From: JAVJSU01 sp040219275
GTDB lineage: Bacteria; Chloroflexota; Anaerolineae; Aggregatilineales; Phototrophicaceae
Assembly (NCBI GenBank): GCA_040219275.1
Contig: JAVJSU010000024.1
Span: 62,001-126,000, forward strand
DNA: 64,000 nucleotides
Direction of reading: 5' to 3'
Below are positions 54,143 to 63,237 of the stretch, piece by piece; position 1 is the stretch's first letter; each line of letters starts with the position of its first letter. Under the pieces are notes generated by a model, which was not told where the DNA came from, searched no databases, and saw only the letters and a program-made list of their open reading frames with translations. The position numbers were made by a program, and so were the translations under genes.

Positions 54143-55129
54143 ATGGTACAATTTTGGTTAGAACAAAATTGCTGTATAGGATTTTCAAATTTGGATAACT
54201 TAACCTCGCCAGTTACACCTTCGGAACGCTACTTAGCAAAGCTATGTAGGCACTCATTCCTATCCATGTGGAGTTACCCAAACATATATCGTGATCAAAA
54301 AATCTCTGCAACGTCAATTGACGGTAAAGAGATTTGCGACCTTTTAATAGTCTTTGGAGATCACATCATAATATTTTCTGATAAGTATTGTGAATTTCCA
54401 GACACGGGCAATCTACAAGTTGACTGGAATCGTTGGTACAAAAAAGCGATTCTAAAGTCTGCCCGCCAAATTTGGGGAGCAGAACGCTGGATTAAGGGAA
54501 ATCCCGATAGAATTTTTGTGGATAGGAAATGCGAACAGAAGTTACCTTTAGAATTGCCCAAACCTGATCAGATGAAGATTCATCGGGTAGCTGTCGCTCA
54601 TGGAGCATTAAACCGCTGTAAACAGTATTTCAATAGTAACAGTGGGTTGTTAATCAATACAACGATTCAGGGAGAAAATCATGTTGGCAATCCACAGAAT
54701 ATTTTTAATGTGGGATGGGTTGACCGCAATTATGGATTTGTACATGTGCTAGATGATTCGAGTTTGGATATTGTTCTACAAACGCTGGACACGATTACGG
54801 ATTTTATCTGGTATTTGGAAAAGAAAGAAAAACTTGTTGAAAAAGCGGCAGTTTTTGCCGCTAGTGAGGAAGATCTTTTAGGGCGTTATTTACATAATAC
54901 GAATAAAAATGGCGAACATGATTTCTTACCGAAGGAGGATGAAGAGATTGATTATATAGGTATTGAAGAGGGAATCTGGCATGACTTCCTAATTAGTCCG
55001 CAACGACATGCAATGATTCAAGCAAATGAGATTAGCTATTATTGGGATCATTTGATTGAAAATTTTTCATATCATATGATGAATAATACCCAACACTTTA
55101 CCACTCATCCAAATGATATTTCAGGGTAA
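54143..55129 (+). CDS. AT-rich hypothetical protein, 3'-truncated by IS
   Basis: A 328-residue soluble protein with AT-rich codon use unlike most of the window. Residues about 60-85 (GKEICDLLIVFGDHIIIFSDK) have the strand order of a PD-(D/E)XK nuclease core (a first Asp, then a hydrophobic strand ending in an acidic residue and Lys). Further conserved-looking blocks are VDWNRWYKKAILKSARQIWGAERWI and FVDRKCEQKLPL. The C-terminus is cut: the stop TAA (55127-55129) lies inside the left inverted repeat of the IS (from 55122). The family is not firmly identified. A nuclease or defence role is speculative. Confidence 0.6.
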   Translation: MVQFWLEQNCCIGFSNLDNLTSPVTPSERYLAKLCRHSFLSMWSYPNIYRDQKISATSIDGKEICDLLIVFGDHIIIFSDKYCEFPDTGNLQVDWNRWYKKAILKSARQIWGAERWIKGNPDRIFVDRKCEQKLPLELPKPDQMKIHRVAVAHGALNRCKQYFNSNSGLLINTTIQGENHVGNPQNIFNVGWVDRNYGFVHVLDDSSLDIVLQTLDTITDFIWYLEKKEKLVEKAAVFAASEEDLLGRYLHNTNKNGEHDFLPKEDEEIDYIGIEEGIWHDFLISPQRHAMIQANEISYYWDHLIENFSYHMMNNTQHFTTHPNDISG

Positions 55130-55139
55130 TCGCATCAAA
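55122..55139. repeat. IS left terminal inverted repeat
   Basis: CAGGGTAATCGCATCAAA, a perfect 18-bp match to the complement of the right end (56312-56329). The TAA inside serves as stop for the interrupted upstream gene. Confidence 0.93.
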
Positions 55140-55179
55140 ATAGGAAAAGAGAGACAATGGGGCGAAAAAGGAAAGCCTC

Positions 55180-56316
55180 ATGTCAACAGAATTCGGTGCG
55201 AGTATAGAACAGTGCTTTGGTGACTTGCCGGATCCGCGTGTGCGGGGTCGTTGCGACCACAAGTTGTTAGACATTATCATGATCGCGATTTGCGGTGTGT
55301 TATGTGGCGCAGATAGTTGGGTAGGGATCGAAACAGTCGGTAAAGCAAAAGAAAGCTGGTTTCGAGAATTTCTTGAGTTAGAAAACGGGATTCCCTCACA
55401 TGATACCTTCGGGTATGTGTTTGCCAAACTTGACCATGAAGCCTTTCAAACGCGGTTTGTACGCTGGGTCGAGGCGGTGTTCACTGTGACCAAAGGGCAA
55501 GTCGTGGCCATTGATGGAAAAACCGCACGGCGAAGCCATGATAGAAGCCGGGGAAAAGAGACTATTCATCTCGTGAGTGCGTGGGCGAGCGAGAATGGTA
55601 TTGTGCTGGGACAGCGCAAAGTAGATAGCAAAACAAATGAAATCACGGTTATTCCTGAGTTATTGCGCCTGTTGAATGTATCAGGTTGCTTAGTGACCAT
55701 TGATGCTATGGGATGCCAAACTGAGATAGCAAAAGTGATACGTGATGAAAAGGCAGACTATTTACTACAAGTCAAAGATAACCAAGCCAAACTGAAACAA
55801 GATCTTGACGACTGGTTTGTGCATGGCGACCAGCAAAATTTCCAGAACATGACGATGACTTATCACAAAGCAGTCAGCAAAACGAATGGACGAATTGAAA
55901 TTCGTCAGTGCTGGACCATCGCTGATCCCGTTGCGATGGAGCATATTCGCCATTATGACGGATGGGTAGACTTACAAACCATTGTGCGCGTGCAGCGTGA
56001 GACGCGCACAGGCGACAAAACCACACACGAAACGGCTTATTACATCACGAGTTTACCGCCTGATGCCCAACGCATTTTGGATGCCACTCGCCATCATTGG
56101 GCAATTGAAAACAGCTTTCATTGGGTCTTGGATGTCACGTTTTGTGACGATGCATCGCGTATTCGCATGGGCGAAAGTGCTGAAAATATGGCTGTGCTCC
56201 GCACCATTGCACTGAATCTACTCAAACAGAATAAAACCAAGAGCAGTTTGAGGCAAAAACGTTTCCGCGCTGCAATGGACAATTCATTCTTGTTGCAACT
56301 GCTCACTCGAATTTGA
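55180..56316 (+). CDS. ISAs1-family DDE transposase
   Basis: A 378-residue transposase, intact by length. It begins with the H-repeat-associated domain (FGDLPDPRVRGRCDHKLLDIIMIAICGVLCGADSWVGIE). The catalytic acid residues are visible as DGK (VAIDGKTARRS), the second Asp in VTIDAMGCQTEIA, and Glu in HHWAIENSFHWVLDVTF. The stop (TGA) reads into the right inverted repeat. Complete frame and perfect ends suggest it is recent and possibly active. Confidence 0.96.
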   Translation: MSTEFGASIEQCFGDLPDPRVRGRCDHKLLDIIMIAICGVLCGADSWVGIETVGKAKESWFREFLELENGIPSHDTFGYVFAKLDHEAFQTRFVRWVEAVFTVTKGQVVAIDGKTARRSHDRSRGKETIHLVSAWASENGIVLGQRKVDSKTNEITVIPELLRLLNVSGCLVTIDAMGCQTEIAKVIRDEKADYLLQVKDNQAKLKQDLDDWFVHGDQQNFQNMTMTYHKAVSKTNGRIEIRQCWTIADPVAMEHIRHYDGWVDLQTIVRVQRETRTGDKTTHETAYYITSLPPDAQRILDATRHHWAIENSFHWVLDVTFCDDASRIRMGESAENMAVLRTIALNLLKQNKTKSSLRQKRFRAAMDNSFLLQLLTRI

Positions 56317-56329
56317 TGCGATTACCCTG
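56312..56329. repeat. IS right terminal inverted repeat
   Basis: TTTGATGCGATTACCCTG, the inverse of the left end at 55122-55139. It overlaps the end of the transposase frame. Confidence 0.93.
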
Positions 56330-56353
56330 ATAACAAACGCAAATTCACTCCTA

Positions 56354-56362
56354 TGCTATAAT
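56354..56362 (+). promoter_or_regulatory. Extended -10 promoter for the histidine-kinase-like gene
   Basis: TGCTATAAT (56354-56362) is an extended -10 (TGnTATAAT) about 40 bases before the TTG start at 56404. No good -35 is visible, as is common for extended -10 promoters. It is 25 bases outside the IS right end, so the IS insertion left it intact. Confidence 0.6.
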
Positions 56363-56403
56363 TCTGTTATGTCTTGACTTTAAGATGGTGAGGGATTTAC
56401 CTC

Positions 56404-59400
56404 TTGACTGACTTACTCAACCTCTTTATTCGTTCTCCAGGTGAATCGCTCTATTATTTCATCATAATTGCCATTAGCCTTGCCTGCTTGTTCATGGCGC
56501 TCGGTCACCGAATGCGCGGTTTAGATCAGACGACTTCGGGGCGCTATACCGTTGCGTTGTTTGGCATCGTTTTTGTGTGGCTATTGATGATGGGCGGCTC
56601 TTCACTAACCGTTTTATCTGACTATGAATCTGCTGAGATTCTTCCACCATTAGAGCGATTTGCAACCACTGTGACGGTTGTGTTGCTCGTGTGGGCTTTT
56701 CTAACAATTGATAGTGACCAGATGTTTGTGCGTCCATCAGCATTGTTGTGGATATTTCTTGCCCTGGTCACCGCCGGATATGGGTTCACCATGTTACGCT
56801 GGATTGATTTGGCGGGCACGGTTGATTTTAACCTGAGTGCCTATGGTGCGACATGGACATTTGCGATTACCTTTCTCAGTATCATCGGCGTATTGCTGAT
56901 GCTGACATATATCAGAAAGATTGAAGATGCGCCATTAAAACTGCTATTTTTCGTCATCTTGCTGGTTGGTTATGGTTCGACTTTAGTTGAACTCATTCAA
57001 GGGACGATGATTGGTGACGATGCTGGTGCTCAACGTCTTGCTTTTGTTATCGCGCTCCTGCTGTTGCCGGCGATTATGTATCGCATGGTAGTGGCTGGTT
57101 TGGAGACGGCAACTAAATCAGCGGTCGAAGCATCCCTGAAATCTGTCAAAATCCCGCAGGAAGATAAGATACAAGCCCCGCCTGCTCCTGCGCCGATTGC
57201 GCGTGAATCTGCCCAATTGTTGCGTGCGCTAGGGCTTATGTTAGAAGATGCCAATGCATCGAACATCCCTAGCCGGATCATAGGTGCGATTATTGATGTC
57301 CTCAAAACGGATGTTGTGGCTCTTTTGCGCCTTCAAGATGCCAATTATGCTGATGTTGCACTGGCACGCGACGCTGTAATGGAAAATGAAGTTAGTGGTA
57401 TCGCGTTGAATCTGGACAATCAACCGACGCTTGCGAACGCAATTGAACGTCGTCAACAACGCACCTTGACGATTGATGTTAATAAGCAAGAGCTAGAAGA
57501 TTTTTATGTTCGGTTTGATATTGAGCAAAACGGCCCCGTATATTTTCAACCCTTAGTTCATGAGAAAGAATTGGTAGGCGTTCTGGTCGTTGCAAGCCCA
57601 TATGCGAAGCGAAATTTGCTTGATTCTGAACAGGATTTGCTTCGCGGTGTTGCAGTAATTGCCGCAGGCTTGTTAGCACTTAGTGATGCGGCAACAGATG
57701 CACGTATGCAAGCTGAGGAACGTGCTATTCAAGATGTGTTGCGGGGTGTTCAGCTGGGCGGTGGAGAAATCGTCACAGCGCAGGAGCAGGCGCAAAATAA
57801 TCTCAAGGTAGCGCGTGAACAAATTTCAGAACTGAGCCGCCAGGTATTAGAGCTTAAGTTGCGGTTAGATGAAGAACGTAATCGTGTGGCGATGAGTCAT
57901 GATGACTCTGAAGAAAGCCTGTCAGCATCGCAACAGATTATGACCCTTGATAATGAATATAAACAATTGCGTGAAGAACGTGATGCACTTATGGCGCGTT
58001 TGCAGGAAGCGGAAGCGGCGCTTTCTGGTGCGGTTGCGGTTGATGAGCAAGACGCGTTAAATAATCTGGTCGAAATGTTGCAACATGAAAAAGATGAATT
58101 GACGACGCAACGCGATCATTTGCAAACACAACTCGACGAATTACAAGACGATGACGGTGTCATTCCTCAGGCAGTAATGCAAAACTTGATAAACCAGATG
58201 AACGAGGAAAAAGCGCGTTTGGCTGAGGAACGTGATCAATTTCAGGGACGCTTACTGGATATTCAAAGCCAGTTGAAGGCATTCGGCATCGAAGGCGAAG
58301 CATCCGGTTTGGCACAGTTGATCGGGCATCTGTATGAACAGCGTGCTACCCTGCAAACACAGAATAAGACCTTACAGGGTGAGCTTGACCGCATGGTAAG
58401 CGAACGTTCGCGCCTTGATGCGGCAATCCAGTTAGAAGAAGCCCGTGTATTGCGTATCCAAACACTTGAGCAAGAAGTACAAAATCTTGCGGGAGATCGC
58501 GAAGCTCTCACTAAGCATCTCAAAAAGACCCGCTCAGAGTATAAAGACCTTGCTGAAAAATTTGAAGTTGTCAAGCAGTACTACGCAAAAGCGAAGGCGC
58601 AAGCAACGGGCTTTGAAACGGAACTCAAACAGGCACACGCCGAACAAACCAAGCTCCGTGAAGACGTTCAGCGGATTGCCAACGAACGCAGTGATTTGCT
58701 CACCGAACGGGATCGCTTATTGGCTGAAAAGCAAGCCGCTGAGACAGATCGTGACCAGTATCTGGCGAGAATTGAAGGCGATCGTGAACGTTTGGAGCAG
58801 GTCGGCGTAAGTGGGGTGGGATCACTCACGGAAATGATTGATCAGCTCACCACACAGCGCAATCAGCTTGAGCATGAACTGAGCGAAATTCGTAATCAAC
58901 TTGCAACATCCCAAAATCAGCTGGAGATGTATCAAATTCGTGCGGATCAGGCGGTGGGGGTAGACAATGATGGCACCTATACACCTCAAGATCCTGAATT
59001 GTTGATGGGGCTTATCCAAGAGCTTCGCACGCCGATGACCTCAATTACGGGTTACGTTCAACTGCTACTCTCTGAGTCAGCTGGTATTCTGGGTGAAATG
59101 CAGCGTACATTCTTACGACGTGTCTCTACGAATGTGAGTCGCTTATCAGTTATGCTTGATGATTTGGTTCAAATTACCGAATTAGATGCTGGGCAGATGA
59201 GTTTACAAAAGACCACAGTGGATGTTGTTAATTTGATTGAAGAAGCCTTGACGAACGCCTCTACACAATTCCGTGAAAAAGGATTGACGGTAAATTTAAG
59301 CCTTGATCCTGAACTTCCACCGATTGAAGCAGATAAAGACTCGCTTAATCAGATATTTGGACAATTGCTGACAAATGCTTACCTTGTCACGCCACCTAAT

Positions 59401-59727
59401 TCGGAGATTTCCGTGATTGCACAACGGCGAGATATTGCGCTAGCAGTGAATGGCGTAAATGATCCTATAGACTGCCTATTTGTCTCCGTTGAAGATCGGG
59501 GTGGTGGGGTCGCCGAGGAGGATGAGCCGCGCGTCTTTGCCCGTAAATACAAAGCCGACAATCCGTTGATTCAGGGAATTGGTGATACAGGGGTTGGTCT
59601 TGCTATCGCACGCGCATTAGTAGAGGCACAGGGTGGACAGCTCTGGCTAGAATCACGCGATAATGTCGGCTCAACCTTTAAATTCGCTTTACCTATTTCC
59701 CCGATTGATGTACAGGTGGAAGGCTAA
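56404..59727 (+). CDS. Large 7TM histidine-kinase-like sensor lacking its phospho-acceptor His
   Basis: An 1107-residue protein from TTG 56404 (AGGGA eight bases upstream). Residues 10-235 are seven hydrophobic helices. A GAF domain (about 268-430) follows, then a long coiled coil (about 440-850). The HisKA region reads GLIQELRTPMTSITGYVQLL, where canonical HELRTP is QELRTP (Gln 872), so the phosphorylated His is missing. The HATPase domain is complete: N box FGQLLTNAYLVTPP, D box VEDRGGGV and G box GDTGVGLAIA. It ends at 59727, four bases before the LysM gene. It may bind ATP and signal allosterically rather than by phosphotransfer. Confidence 0.88.
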   Translation: MTDLLNLFIRSPGESLYYFIIIAISLACLFMALGHRMRGLDQTTSGRYTVALFGIVFVWLLMMGGSSLTVLSDYESAEILPPLERFATTVTVVLLVWAFLTIDSDQMFVRPSALLWIFLALVTAGYGFTMLRWIDLAGTVDFNLSAYGATWTFAITFLSIIGVLLMLTYIRKIEDAPLKLLFFVILLVGYGSTLVELIQGTMIGDDAGAQRLAFVIALLLLPAIMYRMVVAGLETATKSAVEASLKSVKIPQEDKIQAPPAPAPIARESAQLLRALGLMLEDANASNIPSRIIGAIIDVLKTDVVALLRLQDANYADVALARDAVMENEVSGIALNLDNQPTLANAIERRQQRTLTIDVNKQELEDFYVRFDIEQNGPVYFQPLVHEKELVGVLVVASPYAKRNLLDSEQDLLRGVAVIAAGLLALSDAATDARMQAEERAIQDVLRGVQLGGGEIVTAQEQAQNNLKVAREQISELSRQVLELKLRLDEERNRVAMSHDDSEESLSASQQIMTLDNEYKQLREERDALMARLQEAEAALSGAVAVDEQDALNNLVEMLQHEKDELTTQRDHLQTQLDELQDDDGVIPQAVMQNLINQMNEEKARLAEERDQFQGRLLDIQSQLKAFGIEGEASGLAQLIGHLYEQRATLQTQNKTLQGELDRMVSERSRLDAAIQLEEARVLRIQTLEQEVQNLAGDREALTKHLKKTRSEYKDLAEKFEVVKQYYAKAKAQATGFETELKQAHAEQTKLREDVQRIANERSDLLTERDRLLAEKQAAETDRDQYLARIEGDRERLEQVGVSGVGSLTEMIDQLTTQRNQLEHELSEIRNQLATSQNQLEMYQIRADQAVGVDNDGTYTPQDPELLMGLIQELRTPMTSITGYVQLLLSESAGILGEMQRTFLRRVSTNVSRLSVMLDDLVQITELDAGQMSLQKTTVDVVNLIEEALTNASTQFREKGLTVNLSLDPELPPIEADKDSLNQIFGQLLTNAYLVTPPNSEISVIAQRRDIALAVNGVNDPIDCLFVSVEDRGGGVAEEDEPRVFARKYKADNPLIQGIGDTGVGLAIARALVEAQGGQLWLESRDNVGSTFKFALPISPIDVQVEG

Positions 59728-59730
59728 ACA

Positions 59731-61059
59731 GTGTCTCGTAATTTGAGGAACGAAATTCTAGTTGCAATTGGCGCAGTTATCCTCTTAGGAATTGCGGTTC
59801 TATTCGGAGTGCTCGTTTCTGAAAATGCGGGCGACAATGAACCTTCGGATTCAACCGCTACGGCTATAAATGTCTCTGAAAGTAATGTGACAAGTCCGTC
59901 AGAAACTGTTCCGGCAACCTCTACCGAAATAGAAGAAACTGAGGTCGCTCTTACACCGACACGTGTGTTAACGGAGATTGCGACGCGTGCTAACGATGCA
60001 ACAGTAACCCCTTCCCTTTCCAGCATTACGCGGATTTCCCCGTCAAATACTACGGCGACGGCTACTCCTGAGATAGTTCAAAATTCTACCCGGACGGGGC
60101 AGGCGGTTGGTCTCGCTACATCAGATGCGACGGCTGATGCGGAAGAAACTCAAGCTGTAGAATCCACTGCGACCCCCCGCCCAACGGATATTCCGGCGAC
60201 GGCAACGGAGGAAAACACCGAGACACCGACAGCGACTATTACGCCATCTGCTACAAGTACCGCCACAAGCACACCAAGCGCAACTGCAACGAACACAGTT
60301 GTGCCGAGCGATACGCCAACAGCAACGCATACTCCGACAGCTACCCGAACACCAACACGGACAATCACGCCTACCGTTACGCGTACACCTCGCCCTTCAG
60401 AGATTTCGCCTTTGTTGCCAACTTTAACACCCCTTTCAACCGAAGTGGGCTTATTACCAACTTTAACTGCGATGGCGGCGAACGGTGGGATGACGACAAA
60501 TCCGTCAGGCTGTACCTTGCCGGTCGGGTGGGTCTTGTATGTGGTTCAACCGGGCAACACGGTTTTTTCAATTGCGACGGCGGCAGGGAGCACAGTAAAT
60601 GAACTCAGTACTGTGAATTGCTTGCCTGATGTAAACCGGATTACAACCGGCGATGTATTGTTTGTCCCGCGTGCGCCGAATTTACCACCGACCACAACAT
60701 CAAATTCTAATCCGGGTCAGGGTGCAATTAATGGATTATCGTCTGTCGGCTGTACGAATCCGGGCGTGCAGATTTCTAGTCCGGGAGTTGGACAGCAGGT
60801 ATCCGGCGTGTTCAACGTCGTTGGTAACGCCTCTTATGGGAACCGTTTTGGTTACTATAGTTTGCAAATCAGGTCGGACTCCTCAGTCGCCTATAATTTT
60901 TATTCCCGTTCGGACAATCCGGTGACAAATGGTGTTTTAGGGCAGATTGATGCGGGACTATTCGGTCCGGGTCTCTATTGGCTAAGGGTCTTGATTGTCG
61001 ATAGCACAGGTAATGTCCCATCCGATTCAACCTGCGTTATCCCTATTATTATTGACTGA
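59731..61059 (+). CDS. Stalked LysM-domain protein
   Basis: A 442-residue protein from GTG 59731. An N-terminal helix (about 6-26, VAIGAVILLGIAVLFGVLVS) anchors a Thr/Pro/Ala-rich stalk (about 40-235). A LysM domain (about 264-322, YVVQPGNTVFSIATAAGSTVNELSTVN to FVPRA) follows, with Cys at both sides (SGCTLP, VNCLP). A C-terminal beta domain (about 345-440) is bounded by Cys (GCTNPG ... STCVIP). LysM binds peptidoglycan or related glycans. It is four bases after the kinase-like gene, probably co-transcribed, and 70 bases before the LCP gene. Confidence 0.88.
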   Translation: MSRNLRNEILVAIGAVILLGIAVLFGVLVSENAGDNEPSDSTATAINVSESNVTSPSETVPATSTEIEETEVALTPTRVLTEIATRANDATVTPSLSSITRISPSNTTATATPEIVQNSTRTGQAVGLATSDATADAEETQAVESTATPRPTDIPATATEENTETPTATITPSATSTATSTPSATATNTVVPSDTPTATHTPTATRTPTRTITPTVTRTPRPSEISPLLPTLTPLSTEVGLLPTLTAMAANGGMTTNPSGCTLPVGWVLYVVQPGNTVFSIATAAGSTVNELSTVNCLPDVNRITTGDVLFVPRAPNLPPTTTSNSNPGQGAINGLSSVGCTNPGVQISSPGVGQQVSGVFNVVGNASYGNRFGYYSLQIRSDSSVAYNFYSRSDNPVTNGVLGQIDAGLFGPGLYWLRVLIVDSTGNVPSDSTCVIPIIID

Positions 61060-61129
61060 CCGTTTAACCTATATCGTAACTGAGCTACACTATGCCCCTG
61101 TTTAATACATAGATACAGGGTATTTTGAC

Positions 61130-63175
61130 GTGAAACTGATTGCACGCATGATACGCGGATTCTTCAGGCTGATTGTTTTTCGGCTTGTCCCGCTCATCTT
61201 AATTCTAGGAATTGCCTGGTCCGGTTATCAGGTTGCGCAGGCTGTGAGCCGTCAATTTGACGAGCGGTCTAATTATGAATCTCGCGCAGATACGTTTTCT
61301 GGCACGGTAACGGCGATGTCTCCAATGGTGGTTCACGTTGCACAGGTTGTTTCCACGCCCGAGGACGCTATTCTTCCCACAGAAATCGTTGAAGCTACCG
61401 AAGTTGTTGACGTTGAATTCACTTCGACGACTGTACCGGAAGAGACCACACAAGTAGAAATTACTGACGAAGTCGTTGTTGAGCCAACGGATATTCCGCC
61501 AAGCCTGACGACTGAGCCTACCGAAACACCTGTGCCACCGAGCGCGACTCATACGCCAATTCCAACCGATGAGCCGTCACAAACACCTGTGCCTCCAACG
61601 GCGACACAAATGCCCACGGAGGAATCCACGGAAGCGGTTTCGCGCTTACAAATTTTCATCACAAACACACGTATTCCGGTTGTTTTTGCGACCAATACCC
61701 CACAGGGCGCGGAGTCAGAAACGGGCGACGGTCAACCAACAGAAGTCGTTGCTACTACCATACCGTTGAGCACAAATACACCACCACCGAGCGCCACCCC
61801 TGCCTCCACCATGACATTTACGAGTGAACCGACTGCGCTCGCTACGGCTACCGAAACACCGACGCCAGTAGAGCCTACCAGTGCGGCGACTCTTCCTCCT
61901 GTGCCAACGGTATTTTTCGCATCTGATCCCCCTGAAGGTGCGGTATCACGCGGAACGGCTGTGCCGACTGTTGTGCCTCTGGTCGCGCGTGATTATGATC
62001 TGGTCAATATCATCTTGCTTGGTGGCGATGATGGCCTAACAGGCGATGATTTCAACCGCACAGACACGATGATTATTGTGTCCATCAATCGTGATACCGG
62101 CACTGTGTCGATGCTGAGTTTGCCCCGCGATCTGTTTGTGTATCTGCCAAGCGGAACAATGGAACGCTTAAATGTCGCGTATGCAGTCGGTGAGAATATC
62201 GGTTGGACAGATGGCGGCTTCGGGCTTTTGCGCCAGACCATTCTCTACAATTTTGGCATCAACGTACATTATTATGCCCGTATTGATTTCGGTGGTTTTC
62301 GGGAAATTATTGATTCGGTAGACGGCGTGAATATCGCGGTTGATTGTGATTATCAGGATTATGCGCTGATTGGTGCAGAAGTTCCTGAAGATGCTTATGT
62401 CGCTGACGATGAAGGGTTGTATACGTTACCTGTTGGCTTCTACGAGATGAGTGGTGGAGAAGCCTTATGGTTCGCTCGTACCCGCGGGAATAGCTCTGAC
62501 TTTGATCGCGGTCGCCGTCAACAACAGCTGATTCGCGCGATTTGGCGTAAAGTGATTGCCAATGGTGAGTTGAATTTGCTGAATTTGCCCAATTTATGGT
62601 CACAGGCAACCTCCGTTGTAGAGACTTCACTTACGTTAGATGTGATTGCGAGTTTGCTCCCGATTGCATTGAATGTGGATGTAAGTGATGTCGAAAATTT
62701 CGTCATTATAAGGACCTATCATACGACACCCTGGCAACCACCGGATGGGTCATTCGTTCAACTTCCTATCTATGATACCTTACGCCCTCTTCTGGAAGAT
62801 TTCTATCAGCCCCCGCCTGCGAGTCAGCTTGAATTGTCGGGTTCGTCCATCGCTGTATATAACGGTTCTGGTAATGAGGATTGGGACTTAGTCGCGGCTG
62901 ATAGTCTGGGTTGGGAAGGTTTTAATGCCATTGCTTTTGGTCTGCCGGAAGATGACACAACGATTCAAGACACGGTATTGATTGATCGGGCTGGTCAACA
63001 GCGGGGCAGTCGCCTCAGTGATATTGCACGCGCATTAAATGTGCGCGCTGAAAACATCATCGTTGATCCTGATCCGAATCGGGTAGCGGATTTTGAAGTG
63101 ATTCTTGGCTCAAATTACAATTCTTGCCCCGGTGGAGTATTGCCTGTAGAAGCAACGCCGGAAGCCGAAGGGTAA
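61130..63175 (+). CDS. Stalked LytR-CpsA-Psr (LCP) family protein
   Basis: A 681-residue protein from GTG 61130, with one N-terminal membrane helix (about 8-35), a long Thr/Pro/Glu-rich stalk (about 70-280), and the LCP catalytic domain (about 288-455): NIILLGGDDG, FNRTDTMIIVSINRDTGTVSMLSLPRDLFVYLP, then the Arg-rich motif FARTRGNSSDFDRGRRQQQ. A LytR_C-type domain (about 565-665, SIAVYNGSGNEDWDLVAADSLG) closes the protein. LCP enzymes attach anionic polymers or capsule to peptidoglycan or proteins. Gene order suggests an envelope operon with the LysM and sensor genes. Confidence 0.95.
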   Translation: MKLIARMIRGFFRLIVFRLVPLILILGIAWSGYQVAQAVSRQFDERSNYESRADTFSGTVTAMSPMVVHVAQVVSTPEDAILPTEIVEATEVVDVEFTSTTVPEETTQVEITDEVVVEPTDIPPSLTTEPTETPVPPSATHTPIPTDEPSQTPVPPTATQMPTEESTEAVSRLQIFITNTRIPVVFATNTPQGAESETGDGQPTEVVATTIPLSTNTPPPSATPASTMTFTSEPTALATATETPTPVEPTSAATLPPVPTVFFASDPPEGAVSRGTAVPTVVPLVARDYDLVNIILLGGDDGLTGDDFNRTDTMIIVSINRDTGTVSMLSLPRDLFVYLPSGTMERLNVAYAVGENIGWTDGGFGLLRQTILYNFGINVHYYARIDFGGFREIIDSVDGVNIAVDCDYQDYALIGAEVPEDAYVADDEGLYTLPVGFYEMSGGEALWFARTRGNSSDFDRGRRQQQLIRAIWRKVIANGELNLLNLPNLWSQATSVVETSLTLDVIASLLPIALNVDVSDVENFVIIRTYHTTPWQPPDGSFVQLPIYDTLRPLLEDFYQPPPASQLELSGSSIAVYNGSGNEDWDLVAADSLGWEGFNAIAFGLPEDDTTIQDTVLIDRAGQQRGSRLSDIARALNVRAENIIVDPDPNRVADFEVILGSNYNSCPGGVLPVEATPEAEG

Positions 63176-63203
63176 GCCGGCTATCGCGTGCCGTATGTAA
63201 ATT

Positions 63204-63237
63204 AAAAGAGCCTGCGAATTATATCGCAGGCTCTTTT
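63204..63237. terminator. Bidirectional terminator
   Basis: AAAAGAGCCTGCGA (63204-63217) and TCGCAGGCTCTTTT (63224-63237) form a perfect 14-bp stem with a 6-nt loop and T-runs on both sides. It separates the convergent LCP and FtsK-like genes. Confidence 0.95.

Larger units (their letters stand above)
55122..56329 (+). mobile_element. ISAs1-family insertion sequence
   Basis: The 1208-bp element is bounded by perfect 18-bp inverted repeats, CAGGGTAATCGCATCAAA at 55122-55139 and its complement at 56312-56329. It encodes one transposase. Flanking bases (ttt on the left, ataacaaacg on the right) show no direct target duplication, so one boundary has probably changed since insertion. It ends the 54143 gene, supplying its stop codon. 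Confidence 0.93.
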
